Origin: Betaproteobacteria bacterium
GTDB taxonomy: Bacteria > Pseudomonadota > Gammaproteobacteria > Burkholderiales > Burkholderiaceae_C
Assembly (NCBI GenBank): GCA_009921465.1
Contig: RFXS01000003.1
Span: forward strand, 1-41,342
Direction: 5' to 3'
DNA: 41,342 nt
The notes beneath the pieces are model-generated. The model was not told the DNA's origin, made no database searches, and saw nothing but the letters and a program-made list of their open reading frames with translations. Below, one piece after another: positions 17,839 to 26,008 of this stretch (positions are counted from its first letter, which is position 1; each line of letters opens with the position of its first letter). A program made the translations under genes and the position numbers.

Positions 17839-19041
17839 TCAAGCCATGTTTGGTGCATGCTCTTGCATCACTTGGCGAAAAATTTTCTCTGTTTTTTGAA
17901 AAATCAGCGGCCACGCTTGACCCAGGGCCGTGATGCGGGCCTCTTGGCCCATTTGCGCGCGCAAATTGTGCTTTTCAGCCATCTCCAGAGCCGCCCCCGC
18001 GAAAGCAGCCTCGTCCCCGGGCTCAATGAGTTGTCCGTTTTCACCACTTCGAATCAATTCGGCAGCGGCTGCATGCCGGTATGCCACCACGGTCAGCGCG
18101 CTGGACATGGCCTCTAAGGTGACATTGCCAAATGTTTCGGTCAAACTGGGAAACAAAAACATATCCCCGCTGGCATAGTGTTGGGCCAAGTCTTCGCCCG
18201 TGCGAAAGCCAGCAAATATCACCTGAGGGTGTTTTTTTTCTAGCGCATGGCGCAGTGGCCCGTCGCCCACCAACACCAACTTTGTATCTTTGCGCACAGT
18301 TTCCAAGCGTTCAAAAGTGGACATGACCACATTGAGATTTTTTTCGGCTGCCAAACGGCCCACGCACAGCAACACCAAGGTGCTGTCATCGGCACCCCAT
18401 TGCTGCCTGAGTGACACAGACCGGCGCATGGGATTGAACAAGTCCGTGTCCACCCCCCTGGGCACGACATGCAATCGCTCAAACCCCATGGCCGCCAGCT
18501 CGGTGGCAAGTCCTGGCGTGGGAACCATGGTTGCCATAGCTGCATTGTGAAATTTGCGCATGTAATTCATGATGGCACCGCGCAACCAACCAATGCCGTA
18601 ATGACCACTGTACGCATGGAAATTGGTTCTGAAGTCGGTGCTGACCGGCAATTTGAGTTTTTTGGCCGCTTGCAATGCCGACCACCCCAGCGGGCCTTCT
18701 GTGGCGATGTGCACCACATCCGGTCGGTGCAGAGTCCACAGACGTGTCAAAGCACGCTTGGCAGGAAAGCCCATTTTCAAGTGCTTGTAAAACGGTATGG
18801 GCATGCCACGCACCAGCGTTTCATCGGTCAGCACCTTGCCGCCCTGATCTGCATCCTTGAGTTGACGAGGGCGAATCAACCACAGCGCATGCCCACGGGT
18901 TTTCAGCCCTTCAACTGTTTTGCTCAGCGTGTGCGCAACCCCATTGATGTCTGGTGGATAGGTCTCAGTGACCACAGCAATTCGCAATGGGGATGAAGAA
19001 CCATTGAAACAAACAACATCGATAGAGGCATCTGAGTGCAT
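17839..19041 (-). CDS. GT4-family glycosyltransferase, probable glycolipid synthase
   Basis: A 400-residue GT-B glycosyltransferase of family GT4, like MgtA, SqdX and the phosphate-starvation lipid transferases of Agrobacterium and marine bacteria. The N-lobe begins RIAVVTETYPPDINGVA (20-36) with the glycine loop that binds acceptor and donor; VPRGVDTDLFNP (193-204) and the EX7E motif (Glu302 and Glu310 in ETFGNVTLE) form the nucleotide-sugar site. No membrane span is seen, consistent with a peripheral enzyme. A PhoB-like box lies 22 bases upstream of the ATG and no ribosome-binding site is visible, so the transcript may be nearly leaderless. With Ugd and PlcP-like genes nearby, I infer transfer of a hexose or glucuronosyl residue to diacylglycerol. 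Confidence 0.9.
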   Translation of the reverse strand: MHSDASIDVVCFNGSSSPLRIAVVTETYPPDINGVAHTLSKTVEGLKTRGHALWLIRPRQLKDADQGGKVLTDETLVRGMPIPFYKHLKMGFPAKRALTRLWTLHRPDVVHIATEGPLGWSALQAAKKLKLPVSTDFRTNFHAYSGHYGIGWLRGAIMNYMRKFHNAAMATMVPTPGLATELAAMGFERLHVVPRGVDTDLFNPMRRSVSLRQQWGADDSTLVLLCVGRLAAEKNLNVVMSTFERLETVRKDTKLVLVGDGPLRHALEKKHPQVIFAGFRTGEDLAQHYASGDMFLFPSLTETFGNVTLEAMSSALTVVAYRHAAAAELIRSGENGQLIEPGDEAAFAGAALEMAEKHNLRAQMGQEARITALGQAWPLIFQKTEKIFRQVMQEHAPNMA

Positions 19042-19062
19042 AGCAACAATGTGACACCTTTA

Positions 19063-19080
19063 CATCACAGTTTGATGACA
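19063..19080 (-). promoter_or_regulatory. PhoB-box-like site for the GT4 gene
   Basis: Read on the minus strand, TGTCATC-AAAC-TGTGATG: two half-sites 11 bp apart, pointing at the glycosyltransferase start at 19041. The remaining 22 bases can hold only a -10 region. Confidence 0.65.
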
Positions 19081-19118
19081 TTGGCGCAATAAATTAACAG
19101 CGGCGAATCCCTCAGCAG

Positions 19119-19136
19119 TGTCATCAAAATTTCACC
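19119..19136 (+). promoter_or_regulatory. PhoB-box-like site for the Mpo1-like gene
   Basis: TGTCATC-AAAA-TTTCACC: half-sites 11 bp apart on the plus strand, 60 bases before the ATG at 19196. Back to back with the box for the GT4 gene, 38 bp away. Confidence 0.68.
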
Positions 19137-19195
19137 GAAATTGGCCACATTTCCCTTATTGTTCGCTTGTCTCTCATCCAACTTTAGGAGAAATC

Positions 19196-19804
19196 ATGAA
19201 AGATTTATTGCAAACTCTGCGCACCCAACGTTGGGATGACCATCGTTACTATCACCACAGCCGCATCAATCAAGCCTTGCATTTGGTCAGTGCGCTTTCT
19301 TTTTTGGTGGCGTATGCGTATTTATTCATCGACCCGGTGGTCTCTGCTTTGATCGCATGGCTGATTTCCATGACCACACGGCAAATTGGACATTTCTTTT
19401 TTGAGCCCACTGGCTTTGATGAAGTCAACAACGCCACGCATGAGCACAAAGAAGATATCAAAGTCGGTTACAACTTGCGCCGCAAAGTGGTGTTGTTGAG
19501 CATCTGCGCCGCCATTCCAGTCATCGCTTATTGGATGCCCGACTACCTCACCTGGGCAGTTCCCCAGGCCTACGAAGACACCCCTGTCCGCATGACCGCC
19601 ATGGCTTGGCTGTTTTTAGGTGTGGCTGGGTTGGTGTTCAGGGTGTTGCAACTTTGGCTGCAAGACGGCTTGATGTCTGGAGTGGCATGGGCTTTGAAAA
19701 TCATCACCGATCCATTCCACGACATCAAAATGTATTACCGCGCACCTTTTTATCTGGCCAAGGGTCAATTGCTTGATCCGATGGAACACGTCAAGTCACA
19801 TTGA
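19196..19804 (+). CDS. Mpo1-like (DUF962-type) integral membrane protein
   Basis: A 202-residue membrane protein with about four hydrophobic segments (near 28-45, 48-65, 95-115 and 130-155) and a conserved-looking set of histidines outside them: DDHRYYHHSRINQALH (residues 14-29), RQIGHFFFEP, THEHKEDIKVGY and DPFHDIKMYY. This resembles the Mpo1/DUF962 family, whose yeast member is an iron-dependent 2-hydroxy fatty acid dioxygenase; the assignment is tentative. A TAGGAG ribosome-binding site fixes the start at 19196. A PhoB-like box lies upstream and the neighbours are lipid enzymes, so I infer a lipid-tail or head-group modification (for example hydroxylation or alpha-oxidation). Its stop abuts the convergent aminotransferase stop with no gap. 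Confidence 0.75.
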   Translation: MKDLLQTLRTQRWDDHRYYHHSRINQALHLVSALSFLVAYAYLFIDPVVSALIAWLISMTTRQIGHFFFEPTGFDEVNNATHEHKEDIKVGYNLRRKVVLLSICAAIPVIAYWMPDYLTWAVPQAYEDTPVRMTAMAWLFLGVAGLVFRVLQLWLQDGLMSGVAWALKIITDPFHDIKMYYRAPFYLAKGQLLDPMEHVKSH

Positions 19805-21475
19805 TCACACCGCCCATTTGATTCGGATCATCTCTCGCAATATATCGCGTCGGATGGTCCGATTGCTTTGTCCATTTTCAACCCACCACCATCCATCGTT
19901 TTTCATGGCTTGGGCGGCTTGCGTGAAACGGTTGCAGAAATCGGCAAAGTAGGCATCTTCAAAGGCAAAGTTGAAAATCATTCGACCCGTGCCCACCCAA
20001 CTGAGGGCGATGCCTTGTTCGCGCAAATAAAACTGCAGCATCCAGTTGTAGCGACTGGGGACTTCATAGATGACTGCCCATACTGTCGCCATGCCAACCA
20101 CGCGCACCGGCAAGGCTTGCCCTGCCAATTGTTCATTGAGTTGATGCAATCGATTGATCCACAAGGGCTCCATTTTTCGATAAACATCTTGTATGGCTGC
20201 GCTTTGTACCCGCTTGAGAAACACATTCATGGCGCCCATCACACCCGGATGAGCGTTGAATGTGCCACGTGCAAAACAAATATTGCCGGGGGTTTGTTCA
20301 TCGTAGCGGCGCATCCATTTGGCCTTTCCGCAAACCACGCCAATTGGGAAGCCACCGCCCAAGGTTTTCCCATAGGTGACGATGTCCGCATCCACGCCAA
20401 AGAATTCTTGCGCGCCCCCCAGGCCCAACCGAAAACCCATGAATACTTCGTCCATGATGAAAGCGATGCCTTTTTCATCACAAACCTTGCGCAACTCAGA
20501 GAGCCAACTTGCATAGGCTACTTTGTCATAAGACATGCTTCGCGAGCCATCCATCAAGGTCGAGTCCGTGGGAGCGGCCTTGTTGGGGTGCATGGCTTGC
20601 AAGGGATTGACCAACACGCAGGCAATGTCATTGCGCTGGCGCAAGACTTTGAGGGTTTGCGCATGCATTTCGTTCAAGGTCAGCGTGTCCCCAGATGGTG
20701 GCATGGGGTTGCCAGGGCCGGGTTGCACGTCGTCCCACCAACCATGGTATGCACCGGTGAAACGAACCAATTTTCGCTTGCCCGTGTGGTATCGCGCCAT
20801 TCGCACCGCCTGCATCACGGCCTCTGTACCAGACATGTGAAAGGACACTTCATCCTTGTGCGCGATTTGACACAACATCGAGACGTTTTCTTGCACACAA
20901 GGGTGATAGGCCCCCAAGATGGGTCCCAGTTCGCGCACCAAATCCATGCCCTCTTGCATGCAACTCTTGTAAAAATCGGCTCCAAACAGGTTCACCCCAT
21001 AGCTGCCCGTGACATCCATGTGCCACTGTGCGTCGGCATCGGCTACCCAAACCCCTTTGCTGTGCGCCCAATAACTGCCAATTTGCAGGTTTTCACTCAG
21101 GAATTTCTGAAATTGAAAGGGCACCCGATAACGCGATATCAACTGCATGTCCGACACCATGGGTTTGGTGGCTTGGGTCAGCGCCATTGTTTTCGGACTG
21201 CGCTGTGCCAGCAGGTCACCAAGCCTTTGGAGCGCTTGCTTTCTCTGTGCCTGAACAGCCTCAGGCGCGTGATCAACACAAAACCACCGCTCCACAGGGT
21301 AGTCATAGGCTGGCGCCCAGTTGGCCAATCGTTTGGCCCAACGCAAGTGACCAGCCAAGGATGGGTGCTTGGCCATCGACAGTTGCAAACGCTGCCACAG
21401 CCATCCGCCCCAGTAAAGCGCGGCCAAGGCCGACACAACCATGATCACCAAAGACTGATATATCTCTTCAAACAT
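19805..21475 (-). CDS. Membrane-anchored class III aminotransferase
   Basis: A 556-residue PLP-dependent class III aminotransferase closest in type to glutamate-1-semialdehyde aminomutase, but with about 120 extra N-terminal residues that include one membrane segment (about residues 7-27). Active-site motifs are intact: SGTEA (215-219), GAYHG (241-245), Asp342 in DEVFMGFR and the Schiff-base Lys370 in TYGKTLGGGFPIG. The membrane anchor and lipid-gene neighbours make haem synthesis unlikely as its role. The start at 21475 has an AAGGGAAG ribosome-binding site; a longer frame to 21613 overlaps psd and is rejected. A PhoB-like box (21514-21531, minus strand) precedes it. I infer amination of a lipid or lipid precursor; the substrate is unknown. 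Confidence 0.88.
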   Translation of the reverse strand: MFEEIYQSLVIMVVSALAALYWGGWLWQRLQLSMAKHPSLAGHLRWAKRLANWAPAYDYPVERWFCVDHAPEAVQAQRKQALQRLGDLLAQRSPKTMALTQATKPMVSDMQLISRYRVPFQFQKFLSENLQIGSYWAHSKGVWVADADAQWHMDVTGSYGVNLFGADFYKSCMQEGMDLVRELGPILGAYHPCVQENVSMLCQIAHKDEVSFHMSGTEAVMQAVRMARYHTGKRKLVRFTGAYHGWWDDVQPGPGNPMPPSGDTLTLNEMHAQTLKVLRQRNDIACVLVNPLQAMHPNKAAPTDSTLMDGSRSMSYDKVAYASWLSELRKVCDEKGIAFIMDEVFMGFRLGLGGAQEFFGVDADIVTYGKTLGGGFPIGVVCGKAKWMRRYDEQTPGNICFARGTFNAHPGVMGAMNVFLKRVQSAAIQDVYRKMEPLWINRLHQLNEQLAGQALPVRVVGMATVWAVIYEVPSRYNWMLQFYLREQGIALSWVGTGRMIFNFAFEDAYFADFCNRFTQAAQAMKNDGWWWVENGQSNRTIRRDILREMIRIKWAV

Positions 21476-21513
21476 GTGCTTCCCTTTCAGAAGCACCTTT
21501 TGTATTTCAATAG

Positions 21514-21531
21514 GATGAAACAATGATGACG
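21514..21531 (-). promoter_or_regulatory. PhoB-box-like site for the aminotransferase gene
   Basis: On the minus strand CGTCATC-ATTG-TTTCATC: half-sites 11 bp apart, followed by a TACAAA -10-like hexamer (21504-21499). The box covers the psd start codon (21523), so a bound activator could affect psd expression. Confidence 0.58.
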
Positions 21532-22392
21532 ATTCGACGCTGGTTGCGAAATATGGGCGCGCAAGAGGACTTGAACTTTCTGCTGACAAACCGAATTCCC
21601 AGACTGGCGGCAACCCATTTCATGGGTTGGTTCAGCCAAATACAACACCCCTGGGTGTGCCGGGCATCTATATATATATGGCGTTTATTCACAGACATAG
21701 ATCTGAGCGAAGCAAAAGAGCGAACCTTCGACAGCTTGCATGCTTTTTTTATCCGCGAGCTCAAATCAGGGGCACGCCCCTTGGACCTGCGAGCGGACAT
21801 CTTGACGAGTCCTTGCGATGGCATTTTGGGCAGTTGTGGTGAAGTACATGCGGGGCAGGTTTTTCAAGCCAAAGGTTTCCCGTATCCGCTGCATGATTTG
21901 TTTGGTGACGCCCTTGCAGCGAGCCCCTGGCACGATGGGGTGTATGCAACCATCCGCATCACCTCGGCCATGTACCACCGCTTTCATGCACCATTTGATG
22001 GCCGCTTGCACAGGGTGGACTACCTCAACGGCGACACTTGGAACGTCAACCCCATAGCGTTGCAACGCGTGGAGAAGCTCTTTTGCAAAAATGAGCGCGC
22101 GGTACTGCACATGACCACCGCCGCCAACCACCCCATTGCTTTGGTACCCGTGGCCGCCATTTTGGTTGCCAGCATCAGGCTGCATGCCATTGACACCTTG
22201 CTCCACACCCGGTATCAAGGCCCCCACCGCATTGACACAGACCAGGGCTTTGTCAAGGGCCAAGAAATGGGCTGGTTTCAGCACGGCTCGACCATCTTGG
22301 TCTTTGCCCCCAAAGGGTTTTCGTTGCTGCCTGGCTTAGCTACCGGTAGTGCTTTGAGAATGGGCCAAGCCTTGATGGCCTTTCCCAATTGA
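21523..22392 (+). CDS. psd: Phosphatidylserine decarboxylase
   Basis: A 289-residue proenzyme converting phosphatidylserine to phosphatidylethanolamine at the inner membrane. The autocatalytic triad is visible: Asp99 in SPCDGILG, His155 in MYHRFHAPFDG and Ser256 in HGST, where cleavage generates the pyruvoyl group; the more common LGST is HGST here. An AGGA ribosome-binding site precedes the paired ATGs at 21523/21526. It is divergent from the aminotransferase with only 47 bases between, and sits upstream of ugd. Whether it is the only psd of the genome or a second copy tied to the lipid island cannot be seen here. Confidence 0.94.
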   Translation: MMTIRRWLRNMGAQEDLNFLLTNRIPRLAATHFMGWFSQIQHPWVCRASIYIWRLFTDIDLSEAKERTFDSLHAFFIRELKSGARPLDLRADILTSPCDGILGSCGEVHAGQVFQAKGFPYPLHDLFGDALAASPWHDGVYATIRITSAMYHRFHAPFDGRLHRVDYLNGDTWNVNPIALQRVEKLFCKNERAVLHMTTAANHPIALVPVAAILVASIRLHAIDTLLHTRYQGPHRIDTDQGFVKGQEMGWFQHGSTILVFAPKGFSLLPGLATGSALRMGQALMAFPN

Positions 22393-22424
22393 ATCCGTCA
22401 GCAAGGTGGAACCGCACGGCATCT

Positions 22425-22464
22425 CGTCACGATAAGTTCTTAAAAGCTTCACGAAGATTTCACG
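22425..22464 (+). promoter_or_regulatory. PhoB-box-like array upstream of ugd
   Basis: Half-sites CGTCACG (22425), GTTCTTA (22436, weak), CTTCACG (22447) and TTTCACG (22458) are all in 11-bp register. The last pair is the best box. The ugd ATG is at 22520 after a CAGGAGA ribosome-binding site. Confidence 0.68.
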
Positions 22465-22519
22465 CATTTTTTCGAAACTGTAGGCATCGTTTCATTCGAT
22501 GTTCAAACAGGAGAAGCAA

Positions 22520-23968
22520 ATGCAAATCACCATCATTGGCAGTGGGTATGTGGGCCTGGTCACTGGAACCTGCTTGGCGGAACTGGGCAACGATGTGGTT
22601 TGCCTGGACATGGCTGCCGACAAAATAAGAAGTCTCAACAGCGGCGTGGTGCCCATCTATGAGCCCGGCTTGGACGACTTGGTGGTGCGCAACCGCAAGC
22701 AAGGTCGATTGCAATTCACCACCGATACTGCGCTGGCCATAGAACATGGCGACGTGATTTTCATTGCCGTGGGCACACCCCCACAAGAAGATGGCAGTGC
22801 TGACTTGTCTTATGCCCTGAGTGCCGCCAGCGACATTGGGCGCTGGATGCGCACTGACAAAGTGGTGGTCAATAAATCAACCGTTCCAGTGGGTACCGCT
22901 GAGCGGGTCCACCATGCCATCTCCATTGAATTGAGCAAACGAGGCATTGACTTGGAGGGCACCAACTCATCTGAGGGCAACACACGACTGCGCTGTGCAG
23001 TGGTCTCCAACCCTGAGTTTTTGAAAGAGGGGGCTGCTGTCGAAGATTTCATGCGCCCTGACCGCATCGTGTTGGGTGTATCCAATGACGCACTGGGTCA
23101 GTGGGCCCTGTCACAGATGCGCCATTTGTACGCACCATTCAACCGACACCATGAACGCACCTTGGTGATGTCGCAACGAGCTGCCGAAATGACCAAATAC
23201 GCAGCCAATGCCATGCTGGCCACCCGGATTTCGTTCATGAACGAATTGGCCAACTTGAGTGAGCGCTTGAATGTGGATATTGAGTCAGTGCGGCAAGGCA
23301 TGGGCTCAGATCCCCGCATTGGCTATGGTTTTTTGTACGCGGGCGCAGGGTATGGTGGCTCGTGCTTCCCCAAGGATGTGAAGGCATTGCACCGAACCGG
23401 CATCGAGCAAGGGGTTGCAATGCAAATTCTCAGCGCGGTGGAACATGTGAACCAGCGTCAAAAACACCGCCTCCTGGACAAAGTGATCGCCCAATTTGGC
23501 GGCGATTTGCGGGGGCACACTTTTGGCATTTGGGGCTTGGCCTTCAAACCAGAAACCGATGATATGCGCGAGGCACCGAGTCGCACAGTGATCAATGGGT
23601 TATTGCGTGCAGGAGCGCGGGTGCAAGTCCACGACCCCGTGGCCATGGAGACGGGACAACTGGCTTTGCAAGAAGACTTGATGGACGTTCCTGAACTTTG
23701 GGGCCAGTTGAGTTTTCACGATGACCTCATGGATGCCGCAGATGGTGCGGATGCACTGCTGATCTTGACCGAATGGAAATCCTATCGAAGCCCCAATTTC
23801 CAGCAATTGAAAAGCCGGCTCAAAAACGCTTTGATATTTGACGGGCGAAATTTGTTTGACCCGCAGCAAATGGAACAAGCGTGTTTCTCATACCACGGCA
23901 TAGGGCGCGTGTCGCGCCCCACCACCCCAACGACCTATCCATCAGCAAGCATGGCAACGACCGACTGA
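22520..23968 (+). CDS. ugd: UDP-glucose 6-dehydrogenase
   Basis: A 482-residue enzyme oxidising UDP-glucose to UDP-glucuronate with two NAD. It shows the N-terminal Rossmann loop [42 protein letters not shown], the catalytic Cys282 in GGSCFPKD and the C-terminal UDP-binding domain ([16 protein letters not shown]). The last about 20 residues are Ser/Thr/Pro-rich and probably disordered. The start at 22520 ([10 protein letters not shown]) has a CAGGAGA ribosome-binding site. A PhoB-like array upstream and the GT4 glycosyltransferase nearby suggest that the glucuronate goes into glycolipid, although capsule or lipopolysaccharide use is possible. It converges on the lplT-like gene. Confidence 0.96.
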   Translation: MQITIIGSGYVGLVTGTCLAELGNDVVCLDMAADKIRSLNSGVVPIYEPGLDDLVVRNRKQGRLQFTTDTALAIEHGDVIFIAVGTPPQEDGSADLSYALSAASDIGRWMRTDKVVVNKSTVPVGTAERVHHAISIELSKRGIDLEGTNSSEGNTRLRCAVVSNPEFLKEGAAVEDFMRPDRIVLGVSNDALGQWALSQMRHLYAPFNRHHERTLVMSQRAAEMTKYAANAMLATRISFMNELANLSERLNVDIESVRQGMGSDPRIGYGFLYAGAGYGGSCFPKDVKALHRTGIEQGVAMQILSAVEHVNQRQKHRLLDKVIAQFGGDLRGHTFGIWGLAFKPETDDMREAPSRTVINGLLRAGARVQVHDPVAMETGQLALQEDLMDVPELWGQLSFHDDLMDAADGADALLILTEWKSYRSPNFQQLKSRLKNALIFDGRNLFDPQQMEQACFSYHGIGRVSRPTTPTTYPSASMATTD

Positions 23969-23979
23969 GCCTGGGGCCC

Positions 23980-25218
23980 TCATGGGCCTTGGGTGCTGGC
24001 GGGGTTTCGGCCAACATGCCGCGCACACACCAAGGCCATGCAAGTGGCAATGAGCCCCCCCAATACCCAGGTGATGGTTGCAAAGGGACACTCCAGATAG
24101 AGCAATCCGCTGTAAACGGCCATCATCAAAACCACGCTGGTATTTTCATTCAAGTTTTGAACCGCCACGGAGCGCCCCGCTGTGAGCAATGTGATGCCCC
24201 GATGCTGCAGCAATGCATTCATGGGGACCACAAACAAGCCACTGATGGCCCCGACAAGCAGCATCATGCACAAGGCCATTGGCCAAGTGGTGACCAGATT
24301 CATCAGGGGCAACATGAGCCCCAGCAACACACCCAAGCCAAGCACCCGGGTTGCCCGGTGCAAAGGAACCCATCTCCCAGCCATCCATGCACCCGCGACA
24401 ACCCCTGCAGCGGTACACGCCTGCAAATAAGCCCCTTGATCCAATCCCAGACCCAAAACCTGCTGACACCACAGCAAAACCAGCAATTGCATGGTCGCCC
24501 CCGCCCCCCAAAATAAGGTCGTCACTGCCAAACTGACTTGTCCCATGGGGTCGGACCACATGGCTTTTTGATCCACCCAAAAATCGGCACACACGCGGGT
24601 CAAGTGCCATTGGCTTGCTGTGGGTGTGATGCCACTGTGGGGTATGCCACGCTGAATCAGGGCCACCGCGGCATAAACGCCCATGATCACAAGCACCGAA
24701 GCGCCAAACCGACTGCCCCAGCCACCCCACTTGTTGATGCCATGGACCCAGTGCAAGGTGGTCCACAGATCACTGATCAAAGCGCCCCCCAAGGCAACGC
24801 CCAAAACAGCTGCGCTGACGGTGCTCACTTCGATCCAAGCATTGGCGCTGACGAGCCGCTCGGGTGGCTCCACTTCGGTGATCCAGCCATATTTGGCGGG
24901 CGAGTAAATGGCCGCACCCAAACCCACGCACACATAGGCCAACATCACATCCAAGCCCAGCATCAACGATGCGACTGCCATCAGCTTGAGCGCATTCGCC
25001 CATTGCATGACCATGGGCTTGTGCCATGCATCCGCCAACCGCCCCACCCAAGGAGCCAACAACACATACGACAAGGTAAACCCCATTTTCAACAATGGGA
25101 TCCAGTGGGCTGCTTTGGACTGTTCGACCAGCATGGCAATCACCACCAACAACAAGGCGTTATCAGCCAGTCCGGCCAAACCTTGGGCTGCCATCAAGCG
25201 ATGAAAGCCTGGGCTCAT
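23980..25218 (-). CDS. lplT: LplT-like lysophospholipid transporter (MFS)
   Basis: A 412-residue major facilitator protein with about 12 membrane helices. The N-terminus MSPGFHRLMAAQGLAGLADNALLL closely follows LplT-type transporters, which flip lysophospholipids to the inner leaflet for re-acylation. Helices run throughout, with the LAPWVGRLADAWHKP loop (the usual MFS loop 2-3) and the SPAKYGWITE segment typical of the subfamily. The start at 25218 fits the family; an extension to 25266 would overlap the plcP-like stop by 32 bases. It is the third gene of the olsB-plcP-lplT operon, where it could recycle lysolipids produced during remodelling. The exact substrate is inferred. Confidence 0.87.
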   Translation of the reverse strand: MSPGFHRLMAAQGLAGLADNALLLVVIAMLVEQSKAAHWIPLLKMGFTLSYVLLAPWVGRLADAWHKPMVMQWANALKLMAVASLMLGLDVMLAYVCVGLGAAIYSPAKYGWITEVEPPERLVSANAWIEVSTVSAAVLGVALGGALISDLWTTLHWVHGINKWGGWGSRFGASVLVIMGVYAAVALIQRGIPHSGITPTASQWHLTRVCADFWVDQKAMWSDPMGQVSLAVTTLFWGAGATMQLLVLLWCQQVLGLGLDQGAYLQACTAAGVVAGAWMAGRWVPLHRATRVLGLGVLLGLMLPLMNLVTTWPMALCMMLLVGAISGLFVVPMNALLQHRGITLLTAGRSVAVQNLNENTSVVLMMAVYSGLLYLECPFATITWVLGGLIATCMALVCARHVGRNPASTQGP

Positions 25219-25234
25219 GGAAGCAATGATGCCG

Positions 25235-26008
25235 TCAAGCCGCCTGAACCACGGAGGCGTGAACATAGGATTTGTCGATCAACTGATCCCAATAAATCAG
25301 CTCCAATCGACCGTCCATGTGTTCAACCAATGCCGTTCTGCTCTCTACCCAATCTCCATCGTTGCAATACAAAATCCCATCGATGTGTCGCATTTCAGCC
25401 TTGTGGATATGCCCGCACACAACCCCTTGATAGCCCCGTCGCGCAGCCTCATGGGCGACGGCTTTCTCGAAGTCCGAGACATAGCTCAATGCTTTTTTAA
25501 CTTTGTGTTTCAGATATGCCGACAACGACCAATAGCGCATACCCAACTTGGCTCTGATCCGATTGAAATGTCTGTTCATGCGCAGAGTGAACTCATACAA
25601 ATAGTCACCCACATAGGCCAGCCATTTGGCATACTGAACCACGGCATCGAAGTAATCACCATGTGTCAGCCACAACCTTCTTCCATCTAGCAATGTGTGC
25701 GACCCCTCTTCCATCACCACAATGCCGCCAAAGTGTTGGCTGGTGAATTCACGGGCAAACTCGTCATGGTTACCGGGGATGTAGACCACCCGACAACCTT
25801 TGCGCACCCTGCGCAAAAGCTTTTGAATCACGTCATTGTGTTCTTGCGGCCAGTACCAATTGCGCCTGAGTTGCCAGCCATCCACCATGTCACCAATCAG
25901 GTACAGGTAATCACTTTCGTGGGATTTCAAAAAATCAAGCAAGGCTTGCGCTTGACAACCTGCCGTCCCCAAATGGACGTCCGATATAAATACCGCGCGG
26001 TAATGCAT
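25235..26008 (-). CDS. PlcP-like metallophosphoesterase (probable phospholipase C)
   Basis: A 257-residue calcineurin-like metallophosphoesterase with all two-metal motifs: SDVHLG (Asp10, His12), GDMVDGW (Asp40), GNHDEF (Asn80, His81), THGDYFD (His116) and GHIHKAEM (His200, His202). Such proteins are usually annotated as LpxH-like UDP-2,3-diacylglucosamine hydrolases. However, WYWPQEHNDVIQKLLR, HFGGI, the YWSLSAYLKHKVK region and NDGDWVES match the PlcP type described in Sinorhizobium and marine bacteria, which hydrolyses phospholipids to diacylglycerol under phosphate starvation. The start at 26008 shares a base with the olsB stop (TGATG). Operon context with olsB and a PhoB-like box supports PlcP over LpxH. 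Confidence 0.82.
   Translation of the reverse strand: MHYRAVFISDVHLGTAGCQAQALLDFLKSHESDYLYLIGDMVDGWQLRRNWYWPQEHNDVIQKLLRRVRKGCRVVYIPGNHDEFAREFTSQHFGGIVVMEEGSHTLLDGRRLWLTHGDYFDAVVQYAKWLAYVGDYLYEFTLRMNRHFNRIRAKLGMRYWSLSAYLKHKVKKALSYVSDFEKAVAHEAARRGYQGVVCGHIHKAEMRHIDGILYCNDGDWVESRTALVEHMDGRLELIYWDQLIDKSYVHASVVQAA

Noticed and set aside
19868-21526. A 552-codon open frame antisense to the aminotransferase
   Set aside because: Rich in His/Gln/Pro with no domain; it mirrors the codon bias of the real gene on the other strand.
25235-26008. Simple annotation as LpxH (lipid A synthesis)
   Set aside because: Metal motifs are shared, but the WYWPQEHND and NDGDWVES blocks and the olsB/Pho context fit PlcP-type phospholipase C better; kept as an alternative.
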